A stretch of 64,000 nt of DNA from Tenrec ecaudatus. Its lineage: Eukaryota; Chordata; Mammalia; Afrosoricida; Tenrecidae. Every line of letters starts with the position of its first letter. Position 1 is the stretch's first letter. The stretch lies in assembly GCF_050624435.1 (NCBI RefSeq), contig NC_134538.1, positions 122,113,937 through 122,177,936 of the forward strand, in the 5' to 3' direction. The notes beneath the pieces are model-generated. The model worked only from the letters and a program-made list of their open reading frames with translations. It had not been told where the DNA came from and made no database searches. The translations under genes and the position numbers were made by a program. This document shows, in pieces, positions 22,031-34,324 of the stretch.

Positions 22031-22802
22031 TGATTGGCTTTTGTAAAAAAAAAATCATAAAAATATTGGGCATGCACTTCCAATAAAGGTTTGTCAATGT
22101 CCTGTTAAATTATGTAGCCACACAAATGTTCTAATATATTGTACATTATAAAACATGTCAAAACCAAATGTATGAGGTAAAAATAAACAGAAATTATCAT
22201 ATTTTCTTCTCACGCTGAAACAGATTGACTCTCCCCATTGTGTTGCTCTGAGTCGAGTCAGGAATCATTAGCGGCTGTTCCCTTCCATTTGGGGACATAA
22301 TGGAATAAGAGATCATTGAACCAAAGGACCTGGAATCTGCAGCTGGGTCTCTGTGACCTCGAGCAACTCATTTGACCCGGTTTCATCTCTAAAAGGACAA
22401 TAAAAAAGAACTGTCCACCGGTCTCACAAACTTACTGGAATCTAGAAAGGAAATCTGTGCTCTAGAAGTACTTGCCAAACATAACACCCTATCCAAACTC
22501 TGGCTTTTTTCTCTCAGCAAAAGACCAAGAGAGATTAACCCTTAATCTGCTGCTTGAAGACCTGAGAACACTACCTTCAAGGTGACGAGGGTGTTGGATG
22601 AGAAAATACTGTGTATGGGATTTCGATGGAAGATGATAGGGTGATTAGAAAGCGCAGGTTTATGAGCACAGGGGAAATGTAGCCCTTGGTGCTGAGGTGA
22701 AATTACTTGGTATGGATCTTCTAGCCGTAGTCTCTGTAGCTCCTCCCAAATGACTGGGTAGGAGCCAGCAAATAGGCTCTATCAGACTAACATGAAGGGA
22801 TT
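22031..22802. other. Intron, possible decayed MIR, otherwise unrecognised
   Basis: The stretch 22290-22420 (CTGTGACCTCGAGCAACTCA followed by GGTTTCATCTCTAAAAGGAC) resembles the middle of MIR, but weakly. Nothing else is recognised. Confidence 0.4.
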
Positions 22803-23080
22803 AGCCCAGGGGGAAGAACAACAGAAACCATGGGGGAAGAGAGACAGCAGCCAATGTGAGAGATGAAAATAATCATAATTTATCATTTATCAAGGGGTCA
22901 CGAGGGGAGGGGGAGGAGGTAAAAAGAGGAGCTGATCCCAAGGGCTCAATAGAAAGTAAATGTCTAGAAAAGAATGATGGCAATCTATGTACAAATATGC
23001 TTGATACAATTGATGTATGGATTGATGTATGGATTGTTATAAGAGCTGTAAGAGCCCCCAATAAAATGATCTTTTCATAA
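22803..23080 (+). mobile_element. L1 3'-end element, about 275 bases
   Basis: Starts CAGGGGGAAGAACAACAGAA and ends with CCCCCAATAAAATGATCTTT. The start is the same consensus point at which the inverted copies at 12017 and 28231 begin. Confidence 0.82.
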
Positions 23081-25103
23081 AACGACAGAAATCACAGAAG
23101 AAAAATGAAGGGATTGGGCTATTTTGCCATTTTGCTGGGTATAAAGTAAGCCATCCAGAATCAAAGTGAGAGAATCCCATGACTGACGGGAGGAGGATCC
23201 CTGCCGGGGGTGCACAGAGGCGGCGGCCATGGTGACCACAGAGACCATGCTACAGAGCACAGGCTCCTGGCCCAGGAATGAGTAAAGTTGAGGGCCTTTG
23301 AGCAGGAAGTTAATTTGGAGAGTGGAGTGCCCTGTAAACATTGATCAGCACCAGGGGAACTTGGTAACATATGCCAGAGCGAGGCAGAGGACAAGGGGCC
23401 AGGTGGCTTCCTGCAGGGCTGAGAAGGGGTGTTACCACAGACCAAAGGCCTGTATCTTTGATATTTTCTCTCCTTGATCAGTCAGGCCCGGAAGTTTCCC
23501 TAAGACCCTCCCATTATTGCCTGGGCATTCTGGGTGGCCACTACACCTGCTTGGTGGCGCAGTAAAGAAGGAGCGTACCATGGAGGGTCCTGGGGAGCTG
23601 CAGATTGTAAAGCAAGTCAGACGTGACCGCCCTGCCACAGCATGTCTGCACTCTGTGGGAAGGTGCAGGGAGCAAAGCCCAGGCACGCTGACAGAAGAAG
23701 GATGAAAACGTGACTGGCCACTGAGGTTTGAAAAGCACGCGACCCACGCTCTCTCGCTCTAAGTAAGAGCGATGGTTTCTTTTACCTTCAGACAAGCGAA
23801 CAGATTCTGCTTAACTCCCGTCAGGTTTCACCTTACGCTGGATAAACCGTTTCAGCGGCTGCTCAAGGCATGAGAGAGGCCTCTTAAGGATTAGCTTCCT
23901 GTTAACGCATCCTCTTAGAGTTCGTCTTTGTGGATGCTCACCATGAACATAACACATGTGCGCATTCACTTAGTGAGCTCAGCAATGCTTCAGTTGTCTC
24001 AGATTAGTTCTGTCCAATGGGAATGGGCAAGAGGCCAGGACCGGCACGGGGTGCTCTCAGCGTCAGCCGTTTCTCAGCCAAGAGAACATGGTACCCATAA
24101 TTCCAGAATCCCCTGGAATAGTGCAGACTGTGGGAAACTGACAAGCGTTCAGATCCCACCACCTTTGAAGTCTGGCGAATTTCTAATTCGATTGAACTGT
24201 GTACAATTGGAAACACACTAGTGTTAGGAACAACAGAATGCTGAGCTTATTTCTTTTGCTCAGGGTCTTTGAAGGGAAAATTGTGCCTGGGTGTCTTTGC
24301 GGGCATTTATCTGTGTCTCCTACTTGATCTCAGAAGCCGGGGGTCCCCTGGGAGTGTGCTGTTGAGACCACTTGGGGCAGAGGTAGCCATGCAGCACAGC
24401 TTTCTGTAACAGAAAGTCCTTTTTCCATAGCAAGGTACCCAGGTGCCCCCACTTATTTCCATCAAAGACCATCAAATGAAGCTCTTAGATTTCTCTCCCA
24501 AGACCCTATAAAATTGTCTGACTGAGACCTGTTGGTGCCTGCACGATCACAGTTTATTCCTTTATTTCCTAATGTAACCTGATGCATTAGATGCACTACA
24601 CAATATTCCTGGAAAATGTGTCCAAGAGAAAATACCCAGATGTTTGGATGTCCCAGGTCCCCGTACAAGAAATTTCAGAGCTCCAGCTGTACCCAAAGCC
24701 CAGGACTTAGGCCATTTTAGAAAGGGCTCCTCTGTTGTGTCCCTTGTAGCTCATACACATAACCCTTTTCCCTGGAAAAAAGGGTGGAGTTATGAAAATC
24801 TCATGCTTTGATAATTCCTGAATGACTTCATCTTAGAAACCAGATAGAAATCAAAATAGTTGTTCCTTTCAATTCTTGTTATGTGGAAAGAACCCGGTCC
24901 GTCTTTGGCATTATAGGTAGTATTTGTCAAAGGCTCCTGAAATCAATGTCGGTTGAACTCTAGGGGTGGAGTCTATGAACTAATGAGAACGATAGCTAAG
25001 AATCTTGCATAAACAATATTTTATGACTAATTGGAAAAAGTAGTGGTTTAATATCAGAAGAGGAAAAACATCACAGGAGAACGACCCCAGTCTTATTATG
25101 GTC
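23081..25103. other. Intron, no feature recognised
   Basis: About 2 kb without recognised repeats. GC content is higher around 23150-23700, where ORFs occur on both strands, but none shows a family motif. Confidence 0.45.
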
Positions 25104-25214
25104 TGTCTGAGACTGGATTCTCTAGAGAAGCAAATGCATGTATATAAATGTGTGTGTATGTAAGGAGAGAGAGAACTTTATAATAAGAAAATGGCTCACA
25201 TTGTTGTAGAAGTG

Positions 25215-25259
<45 letters not shown>

Positions 25260-25659
25260 AATTGATTTTCTATTAAGAAAATGGCTCACACAGCTGTAGA
25301 AGTGGGCAAGTCCAAACCTTGAATCCAAGGTCACTGGGTAGTTAGTGTGACAGGCCATTGGCTCAAGTCCAAAGGTCGAAAGGTCAGTGAGACAGATGTA
25401 GGATCCAGATCCAGTAAGAAGCAAGCAAGCTTTTCCACAGTGTCCACTTATATTGAAAGCAGGCCATGCCCCAGAGGAAACATCATCAGGGCTTGAGGCC
25501 AGAGTAAAGACATCTCATTCCTCCCTAATCATCTTACAACTTACAATTATGGAGATGGTTACATTATGTTAAGCCATATCATGGGGGATTCCTACATCTT
25601 AAATGTCAAACCACTGAGAATTCTGGGCCAGCTTAGTTGACACAAACCTAACTATCACA
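25104..25659 (-). mobile_element. MLT2/ERVL-like LTR
   Basis: Antisense LTR. On the plus strand it opens TGTCTGAGACTGGATTCTCT and closes with CAGCTTAGTTGACACAAACC then TAACTATCACA, the reversed 5' end of MLT2-type LTRs. It contains two GAAAATGGCTCACA copies around a TG/AG microsatellite. No matching 5-base duplication was found at its ends, so the boundaries are approximate. Confidence 0.7.
25212..25259. repeat. (TG)n(AG)n microsatellite
   Basis: A TG run with one CG interruption passes directly into an AG run, inside the MLT2-like LTR. Confidence 0.9.
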
Positions 25660-26721
25660 GAGCGCATGAACCTAACCTTCATACCCTCTAGAGAGGAATG
25701 TCCAGAGGAACAAACAGGCTTGCTAAAGGCTATCATTAGGGAGCAAGACTCAGATGGACTGGAGATAGTAAAGTGGGTACTCCTGGGTCCTTCTTACCTG
25801 AACACACAGATAGAGGATGCCTGCTAGATCTAAGGGTTCATTTCTCTAGCACAGGTATTCCTGGGTGCAGAACTGAGACCCTTGTCCCCTTAGTACTGAT
25901 TTAGTCTCAATCAAGAGCAGATCCCCCTCTGTAGAACCGCTTGACAGCATGAACATGTCTGGGTCAGGCTGAATGAAAGCCAAATAAACAGCAATGGATC
26001 AACTCTTATGTTTTCCCAACTACAGAGTAACTCAGGCCTTGCTCCACACGATCGCCCTTCCCTGTCCCTTAGACCCTAATAAAATCTTCTTTCCCATTTG
26101 TAAATTAAGATAGACTGTTACTCAAGATAATGCAGAGTAAAATGTTGAAATATACTGGAGCTTCATAGAGAAAGTGCACTTGTTTTCTCAGATTCCCAAG
26201 TGCTAGGACAAGACTGAGGGTTTCATAAAGCCAGGCGCCCTGTGAGGATGAGGGAAGTGGAGGTTCTGGCATCTCTGCTGCTGGTCGTAACCAGTGCACA
26301 AAAGATATCAGATACCTCTGTGCTCATCAGAGAACACGACATTAAGCCATTATCCTCAACTATGCTGCACCCTTAACATTCATTTAAAAATCGTCAGTGG
26401 GGTACTTTGTGGGCTAATAGTAAACTAGCTGGGGGCGAATGTAAGCCTCAAATCAGGCAGAAAGTTCTAAGAAAGCTGGCGAGGCTGAACAGATACCACA
26501 TGTCTCTTCTTTCTTTTTGTTGTCTTAAATAGTCCCCATCCCGATTACTCTGAGTTGCAGTACTTGAAAAGGCAGGTATTCCTCTCCGGTAGAGAGGGGT
26601 CTTTCACAGTGAGGGCTAGAAGGCCATCATGTTTGGATTTGGAGAACAATGCTGCTCATCTGTCTGCAGGCGTCTAAAACAAAACAAGCAACCCAACCCT
26701 AAAATCAACAAAACAATACAA
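25660..26721. other. Intron, no feature recognised
   Basis: No recognised repeat. Sequence from 25690 to 26100 has the texture of old transposon DNA but I cannot name it. Confidence 0.4.
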
Positions 26722-26805
26722 TACAAGGCATCTTCCAAAGTTCATGGAGAAAATGGAATTTGCAGGCAAGGAAGTTTTCCATGGACTTTTGGAAGATCCT
26801 TTGTA
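26722..26805. mobile_element. Short inverted-repeat (mariner-like) MITE, 84 bases
   Basis: The ends are inverted repeats: TACAAGGCATCTTCCAAAG on the left and, read in reverse complement, TACAAAGGATCTTCCAAAAG on the right. They extend through a TTCATGG / CCATGGA core. TA at both ends fits a mariner-type TA target. A related copy lies at 52624-52712. Confidence 0.6.
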
Positions 26806-26974
26806 AACTTCACAGAGCCCGTGCTTTCGGCATTACTGGAAGACAGAGAACACAGCCCACTTCAGATTTCCAAGTTCCAACCAAACTGCGTTAGTGTGCA
26901 GTCGTCTTATCTACGCATGGCGGGAGCGTGAAGAACTCAAACAGGCTGGCCTTCGTGGTGACTAGCAGAGTGCG

Positions 26975-27045
26975 TCGGAGGCCTGGTGCCGTTGCTAAGC
27001 ACTTGGTGACTAACGGAAGGCCTGTGGTTTGACCCTGAGGACCAA
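26975..27045 (+). repeat. AfroSINE fragment
   Basis: The 5' part of the element only: CCTGGTGCCGTTGCTAAGCA then GGCCTGTGGTTTGACCC. Confidence 0.55.
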
Positions 27046-27605
27046 GTCTAGACTGCTACATGTTTGTGCATTGAGATTGCACGTTGAGATTTATTTTTAT
27101 CACTTTAATTGATTGGGAAAAGAAAAAGGGCGATAATATTTCATGACATGAAAATTGTATGGAATACACATGTTAATACCCATAAAGTTTTATTGGGACA
27201 CAAGCTCTCTCACTTGTTAAGTGCTACCTGTGACCGTTCCCATTGTACGATGGCAGTGTCGGGGAGTGGCCCCCTCAAAGCTAGCTCCCGACGCCTTCAT
27301 AAGGGTGGCCCACTGCAGGGCTTTCCCGGGGGCCAGAAGCATTGCCGTGAGTGAGGTAACGGCCTATCCCCAAGAGGCGATGATGGCTTGGACAGAAGTT
27401 AGGACTTCTGACCATAATGAAAATGTACTGTCTCCCCGTGTTTGCCACCAGAGCTAGGCTACATGCCTCCATAGGACAAAAAGGAGCTTTTCATTTAATT
27501 TTCAAGATGAAAGTATAAACAGAAAGTTAAGCGCTATGGATCTTGCCCATCGTTTGGGTGGATTTATCCTGGAGACATACGAGGCTTAGAGCCTCTGTCC
27601 ACACA

Positions 27606-27700
27606 CGAGCTGAGGGAGCTCTGGTGACGCGGTGGGTAGAGAACTTGGCCACTCCGCCAACAGGTGATTCAACGCCCGGCCACGCCCAGCAGAGAGATGG
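27606..27700 (+). repeat. AfroSINE fragment
   Basis: The 5' part of the element: GGGAGCTCTGGTGACGCGGT, GTAGAGAACTTGGCC, then a degraded body. Confidence 0.6.
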
Positions 27701-28034
27701 GCCTGCCTGCCGGGCACAGCGGCTGTAGCACATGTGGTGCCCCGCACCAAGCAAGTCTGCCAGCCGTGGGCCCAGCAGTGAGTGCTCACTCTCACAGCAC
27801 GCAAACCTCGCCATCATGCGATTGCGTACTCATTAGACAACAGTACAAAGCAATCGCAGCTTTTATAAGCACCGGGAAGCCAAAATACTCCTCTCTCTTT
27901 ATTGCTACATGCACATTATAATTTCTTTTTATGTGAGAAAACTTGCATTCCTCAGGAAAATAATTATTCAACTAGTAGCCAGCCTCAAAAAGGACAGAAC
28001 GTTACCTACCATCCTTTCTTCTGCTTAACTTTAA

Positions 28035-28230
28035 CCAATCATTTGATTGGGGGTTCTTACAGGTCTTATAACCATCCATCCATCCATTGTGTCAAGCACA
28101 TTTGTACATATGTTGCCACCAGCCTTTTCAAAACATTTTCTTTCACCCTGAGCCCTTGGTATCAGCTCCTCAGTTTCCCCCCCACCTACCCACCCTTCCA
28201 CCCTCACGAACCCTTGCTAAATGATAAGTT
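28035..28230 (-). mobile_element. L1 3'-end element, 3' part of an inverted copy
   Basis: Antisense L1 end (GATTGGGGGTTCTTACAGGT to CACGAACCCTTGCTAAATGA). The orientation flips at about 28231. Confidence 0.8.
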
Positions 28231-28298
28231 ACTGTTGGGTGACGGACAACAGAACCATGGGTGAAGAGAGAGAGCGGGCAGTGTGAGATAAGAAAATG
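28231..28298 (+). mobile_element. L1 3'-end element, inverted 5' part
   Basis: Sense block GGTGACGGACAACAGAACCA to GTGTGAGATAAGAAAATG. It has the same start and the same inversion position as 12017-12085. Confidence 0.7.
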
Positions 28299-29451
28299 CA
28301 TGCCCCCGACTGCAGCAGTCTGGAACCCACCCACCCCCATCTCCTGCTGTGCTGTGAGAGCCGCCATGAGTTCGAATCACCTGCATGGGGTGAGCTTGTT
28401 TGTTTTGCTCTGAGAATGCCCTCCCTGACTACTGCCTCAGGCCCTAGCACAGAAACAGGCAGACACGTCTGTCTAGCTGCCAGGTTTCCACTTGCAAAGG
28501 ACCTGCATAAAGAAAAAGATGCACCTTCACACACATGGATGTGCATATCACTTTAATGCATGGATGGCATACTTTTTTCTCAAAAACAGGGCATGAGAAA
28601 TACAAAATAGATAATGAAGTATAAAAAGCAGCCAAGTAAATAAGTGGATGTCTTCTATTGGTCAAAAACAACTTAATAAAATAGAACTCCCAATTTGTCT
28701 GTATTATAACGTCCCAATTACACCAATTCTCATCCCAAACCTGACAGTCAATAATTGAACTGGATTCATAAAATGCTCAAGGAAAGGCCATCCTGGGAAA
28801 CACTTGATTACTGCCGGATCAAACACTGCTTCCAAAATGCACGGGCCTTCAAGGGCACCAACTCTTTTCAATCTGATAGAGTCATTCAATATCTAATATT
28901 TTCAGAAAAGAAGTAATGTTGAAAAGTAATTAAATCCAGATCCTCCAAGTCACTGTATCTGGGTCTCCAAATAATCAGTCTCCCTGTGCTGTGGTTTCCA
29001 GGGAAACATGAAAATGAGGTAATTTTTTATTCTTACCATTTTCGTGACTCTTGCAAAACCTCACCAGGGTAAAAAAAAAAAGTGTGTTTTTTCTTTCTTT
29101 CATTTTTCTCTCACTAATTGAATTAGGTAGAATGGAGGTTGCCAGTGTTTTGGGCTGAAAAAGGCATACCATGCAGTAACTTTTTATAAGTAATAAGAGA
29201 GAGAAAACTTGTATGCGTTATGAATAATCTAAACATCTCTGTTTAATCAGCTTATTTTTTCACTTCCTCCTTTTTTCTTCTTAGTTCCACATAAAGAATT
29301 GTAAGATTAGCTCATGTGCCTGTTTCTTCTCCCTCTCCTTTTGCTGTTTTCATTTGGGACTTTTTTGACTCATTGCCTTTTAGAGGAATCAAGGAGGAGA
29401 AAAATCACTACATAGAGTTTGAACCTTGCAAAAGACAAAACTGGTTAAAAG
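28299..29451. other. Intron, no feature recognised
   Basis: AT-rich beyond 28550, with no recognised repeat family. Confidence 0.45.
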
Positions 29452-29491
29452 GTCTCTCTCTCCCTCTCTCTCTCCCTCCCTCTCTCTATCT

Positions 29492-29573
<82 letters not shown>

Positions 29574-29583
29574 TCTCCCCCTT
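29452..29583. repeat. (CT)n microsatellite, about 130 bases
   Basis: A long homopurine/homopyrimidine tract. The core from about 29495 to 29569 is uninterrupted CT. It produces spurious Ser/Leu and Arg/Glu ORFs on the two strands. Confidence 0.97.
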
Positions 29584-30399
29584 TATTCCCTGCCTCTGTC
29601 CCCAAAAGCAAAGAGAAGAGGGGTGCAGGAAACAGGAATCTTTTTTTTCATGAACTTGAATAGAACTGCTGATTTTGTGCAACTTCATAATGAAATAACT
29701 GTATTTCCGTGATTCTTTCTCTTTTATATTTTCTTACAGACCCCTTAAAATATGTTGTTTGATTATATTTGGTATATAATGAGTGCTTTTAAGTAAAATC
29801 TCAGAGCACCTCAAATAAATGTAATGTTCAGACTTCAAAGAAAGAAAAAAATGCCTGGAACTCACAGAATCAAAGAGAAATGGCAGAAACATTAGCTCTA
29901 ATTCTTAGCCTTGGGCTTTGGTCAACACTCGCCTCAAGGAGCATTTAATGTTTAATAAATGACAGCCATTAACAGGCTATTTCATCACCATCTCAAAACA
30001 ACAACAAAGAAAAACTTACTGCCATTAAGTCAATTCTGACTCGTAAGCTATACCAATTTGAAATTATTTGTAGCTATAAACATACTGACTAATTGTTAAT
30101 TGACCACCAGATGGAAAGTATAACTCACAGAAAAACTTATTTTAAGCATCTTATTTTAATAAACCTAGGCCTACCACCTTCCCTTGTCAAAAAACTTGTG
30201 AAAGCCTAATTAATTCATACTTAGTTTTACTCTTAAAAGAACTTCGATAGGTAAATCATCAATTTTTTGACTTTAGAGGAAACTTGGCTTTATAATTTAT
30301 AAATGTTTTATAATCCATTTTATGCATTATATGCCCTGCATGGAGCTAGTCTTCTCTGGATTTTTGTTTTGAAAGACACTGTTTGTTTTTTGTTAAACT
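29584..30399. other. Intron with an AfroSINE scrap, otherwise unrecognised
   Basis: A short antisense SINE tail (TACTGCCATTAAGTCAATTC) lies at about 29998-30045. The rest is AT-rich and unrecognised. Confidence 0.45.
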
Positions 30400-30650
30400 C
30401 TTAAAAATATTTTTTAATTAATTGGGATTAATATAGTTCAAATAATTCTATAGTTCAGTCACATCCAGCAGAACTGTACAATTGCAACCACAGTCAGTTT
30501 CCAAGCATTCTTTTTCTATATGGACCCCTTGGCATCATCACATCTTCACCCCGCCACCACCTCTGTGTCCCCTTCTCCCCAAAATACTTATTCCACTTGC
30601 TGAATCTGTAAGTTCACCAGTCCCGCTTTTCACACCCCCAAACTAAAAAA
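30400..30650 (-). mobile_element. Old L1 (L1M-type) 3' end
   Basis: Antisense old L1 3' UTR features: TTTTTAATTAATTGGGATTA, CAGAACTGTACAATTGCAAC, CACAGTCAGTTTCC. A second copy with the same order is at 56375-56640. Confidence 0.5.
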
Positions 30651-31077
30651 CAGATACTTCAACTTCAAGAGGGTGACCACCCAATGACATAACACTCCTG
30701 AGACACCCCCTAATATGTCCAGTCGAAAACCAAACAACAATACAACCTCCAAATAGATAAGATTTGGGAAACCAAATCAGGTCCATCCTGCGCCCTAGGG
30801 GCAATCTGCTGACATGTGCTGACTGTGCCAGCCAGGCTTTTGCCTTTGGCCTTCTGTACTCAACTCACCAGTGCAGGCCCTTTCGTGACCACTCTCCTCC
30901 TCTCCCTCCATTGTGGGCAAAGGGAGTTCACTAGAGCTTTAGTTCCTGTATGGCTCCACCAGTGGGAATCTTGGGCCCCCACTGTCTTCTATAACCTTCT
31001 ATAAACCAGATTCTCAAAGACAAGGAGCATTTTAAATATGCAGGAAAAATTGTAAAGATAAAACCCGTTGTGTCATT
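30651..31077. other. Intron, no feature recognised
   Basis: No repeat or coding signal recognised. Confidence 0.45.
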
Positions 31078-31205
31078 TTATTATTAGGTGCTATTGAGTG
31101 GATTCTGACTCAGAGATCCCGCGTGACAGGGTTATAGGGCCCCACAGGGATTTGTCAGCTGTAATCTTAGTGAGGCAGAGCACCCTGGCTTTCCCCACGC
31201 ACAGT
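31078..31205 (-). repeat. AfroSINE, diverged
   Basis: Antisense tail GTGGATTCTGACTCAGAGAT followed by a degraded body (CCCCACAGGGATTTGTCAGC). Confidence 0.6.
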
Positions 31206-32002
31206 CACCGCCAGACTGTCACTTAAGTGTTGTGTCCCTCTGAAATTATAGGGCTCCTATGAATTTATAATCCAGGAAAAAGTGAAAACACAACTGAAAA
31301 AGAAAGGCTATGGAGGGGGGCTGCTGGTGGGGAGTCCCTAAATAATATACATTGTTAACACCTAGTGTTTGTAAAAGAGGCCCTGTCAGTGACCTCGGGC
31401 GCAAGGGGTGGCCATTGTGCTGCACGAACCATTTTTGCTTGCTGTTTTCAGCAGACAGAGTAGGGTGGGAGGGAGCGAAAAGTGGTGGGGAACTTTGAGT
31501 TGATACTAGTATTTCCTATTCAATTTAGGACTGCAGGGCTTTTGCCTATGTCTTGTATGTTATACCAAGAGCCCTGAGACACTCGTGTCTGTATACATTA
31601 TTTACTTATTTAAAAATCACTTTATTGGGAGCTCTTACAGATTTATAACTGAATACATATGCACTGCTAGGCCAAGTCCTCGGGGACTTCTTAGAGCCTT
31701 AGTCCTCAGGATCTGAACATGTGGGAAGCTGACACTGCTTGACATGATCGCCCTTTAGGGCGTTTCTTAAAGATGTTATACTTTCAAAGAGAAGGCGCTA
31801 CAGTAAATATATTCTGAAAGCATGTTCCACACTGAGTCACGTTCATCAACCATCCATTGGGGACAGCAAGCCTGCCTTCCCACCTTTCATTTTCAGGAAA
31901 CTGGGGTTATATTAATTTGCTGAAACGAGGTAGGGCTTTGGGCCAATTAAGCGCCCTGAGGCTTGAGTTTCCTTACCTGCAAAAGCAGGTGTTTGACTGA
32001 GA
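31206..32002. other. Intron with a short L1 3'-end scrap
   Basis: 31607-31665 is an antisense L1 end (AATCACTTTATTGGGAGCTC). The remainder is unrecognised. Confidence 0.45.
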
Positions 32003-32205
32003 TGGGCCTGGATGGTGCAGAGGGCTGACCACTTGGCTGTTAGTGGGAAGGTTGGAGGTTTTGGTCCATCCAGAGGAACCGCCAAAGGAAGGCTTCTTTC
32101 CAAAAAATGAGTCATTGAGAACCTACTGTAGGGAGCACAGGTCTACTCCGCCACACCTGAGGTCTCCATAAAATTAGGGTTGGCTCTCTAACAACCTGTG
32201 GTTAG
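32003..32205 (+). repeat. AfroSINE, diverged
   Basis: Sense copy with GGATGGTGCAGAGGGCTGAC, TGTTAGTGGGAAGGTTGGAG and a degraded TAGGGTTGGCTCTCTAACAA tail. Confidence 0.65.
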
Positions 32206-33447
32206 ATGGGTCTGGGGTTCTTTTAACTCCAGAGTTCTAAAAGGCTAAGCTAAGGTCTACAGAACCATTTGGCCTGTTACTCTTTACAGCCCACCACCAA
32301 GAATGAATTCTGTCCATCCACTATCTCCTGGGCATCCCTGAGTGCACCCTGTACCAGAGTATCTACTCAATAGGTTTCCTCGGCAGCCACTGAAGCTCTC
32401 TACCTTAAGGCCTGGCGTCTGTCTTCCCTTTGAAGTGCAATATTTTAACACTTATTCATCAAGTTAAGACCTGTAAGTTTGTCTCAAATTCATGGAAGAC
32501 TACTTTACTTTAAGCTTGCCATGCTCTATGGACTTTTTAGCTAACATTTCAATTAATCTTCTAATTTGTGAGATAAATCCTTTCCTCTTTGTAAGAGAGT
32601 TTATTTTTTTCTAGTTTAGCTCTAGGATTTCGCAGTTTTGAACTCTCAGGGCATATTTGGCTAGAGCGTTCAATGAATTCGCTGGTTTCCATATTCTTAG
32701 ATTATTGATTTCTTTCAAAAATGTCACCTTCCATAGTTTTACAGATAAGTAACCATATTTTGCCCTAGTTCAACTCATGCATGACACATGATTTTGATCT
32801 TTATTTTCAATATAGCCAAGAAGATTAAAACATAAAATCACAGAATCATTGAGCTGCTTAATGTTATAATAATCATTATGTTGTGACTTTTGTTCGATAG
32901 TTCTTTTAGGACTCTCTGAACATAATTGGAAACCAGATCTAGAAATGTTACATTTTTCACAAGTCCTTGAAATACAAGTTGTGGAAATAATTCATTACTC
33001 AACTCATACTTTCTCTTCCAGTAAAATGACCCACTGACTTTGCATAACTGACGTTCCTACGCATTATGCAGCTGATATCATTTTCAAGCCCTCAATTTTC
33101 ATGATTGTTACACACCATTTCTATCTACAGACTCCGTTCTTTACACGAGGAGACTTATAGCACATTGAAGTTAGTCACTCCCTATGTATGATGTCTACCT
33201 GTCCGTTTATCCCGCAGTCTGTCATCTGGAGGGAAACGTAGGCAGCGAGAAGATGAGCTGCCAGGCACTGGGCTGGAGACATCTGAAAGGAGAGCTGGGG
33301 AGGGTCAGCACTGATCTTACGTCCCCCAGGCTAGCCTACATGTTGGTGTATTTCTAGACTTTTTTCCCCTACTGTGGCCTACAATCACGATCCCTTGTGC
33401 TTACACTTTTACCACAATTCTTTAACAGAAGATGTTAATTACTTTAC
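32206..33447. other. Intron next to exon C, no feature recognised
   Basis: AT-rich sequence downstream of the exon C donor. No repeat family recognised; this looks like old single-copy DNA. Confidence 0.5.
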
Positions 33448-33531
33448 CTGAATTCCTGTATCGGTGATTTTATAGCATTCGGATAGGGAAAGCTCTTTTA
33501 ATTTTTTGTGTCTGGAAAGTATTCCCAAACT
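33448..33531 (-). CDS. FBXL13: FBXL13 internal exon C (LRR)
   Basis: This 84-base, phase 0 to phase 0 exon encodes 28 residues including LSRHKKLKELSLSECYKITD. It is one short leucine-rich repeat that joins directly to the ISNQ ending of the preceding exon. The acceptor has an AT-rich pyrimidine tract ending TTTTTTTAG and the donor is CAG|GTAAAG. Mammalian FBXL13 has the same LSRHKKLKELS block, so the assignment is firm although the exon is very small. It is isolated between introns of 24.6 and 16.7 kb. Confidence 0.93.
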
Positions 33532-34324
33532 CTAAAAAAATTAATATAAAGATCATTTTATTATGATGCAGTATGAAAATTATATCTAATAAAGTAATAA
33601 CCCTGCATGTCAACTTAAGTTTAGCTTACATCTTATATTCTCTTATCCCTAACAAAACACAAAAAGACCGATTAAGCAATATCGTTAACCAAAATTCTCA
33701 GTATGCCTCTGATACTTCACAAGAAGTGTTACAGAATTCCAGAATCAGAAAACTCCGTAGGAGGTTATTGTCTTATTATTTTGTGTCCAGGAAATTGTGG
33801 TCTGAATCAGTATAAACAAATATTAAAAATCCTTAGACGTAACCTCCAGTTTACTTTGAAGACATTCCATATGGCTAATGAGTCTATTTGCCAATAAATA
33901 TGTTTAAAAAGTTCCACTAAAACTAAATATCTTTAGTGCATTTTACTGTATTTAATTCCTTGAACAGAGAAAGCAGAGATCTTTGTATAGTGTCCTATAC
34001 ACATATCACTGTATGACAACATCACACTGGCTTAAAAATTAAAAGCTTTGTTGTGTTTTTTTTTTTGAAATTGCACTTTTCAGTCATTAAAAATTGTGCA
34101 TGTGATTTGGCTGTCTTGTTTCTGTTCTTTGCTTCCTATTCCCAGGATGCTCACAGAGGAACAGAACTCCTGTGCTTGGTCGATGCCATCCTCCCTTCCA
34201 TTTGCTGATTCGACCACATGCCTTGTCTACTTCCACATCACAGGCTTTCTTGATGGCTCCCATCACTGGCTGGCTGGGAAAATGCCAGTCGAAGTTCTAT
34301 GCGCACTTGTCCTTTTTGCGTTTT
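33532..34324. other. Intron next to exon C, no feature recognised
   Basis: AT-rich. The 80-codon ORF at 33573-33815 has no motif. Confidence 0.5.

Larger units (their letters stand above)
26806..28034. other. Intron with two AfroSINE scraps, otherwise unrecognised
   Basis: Apart from SINE pieces near 26975 and 27606 I recognise nothing. Overlapping ORFs on both strands at 27527-27921 reflect GC-rich composition and the SINE scrap. Confidence 0.45.

Noticed and set aside
29316-29688. Ser/Leu-rich and Arg/Glu-rich ORFs on opposite strands
   Set aside because: They are produced by the CT microsatellite.
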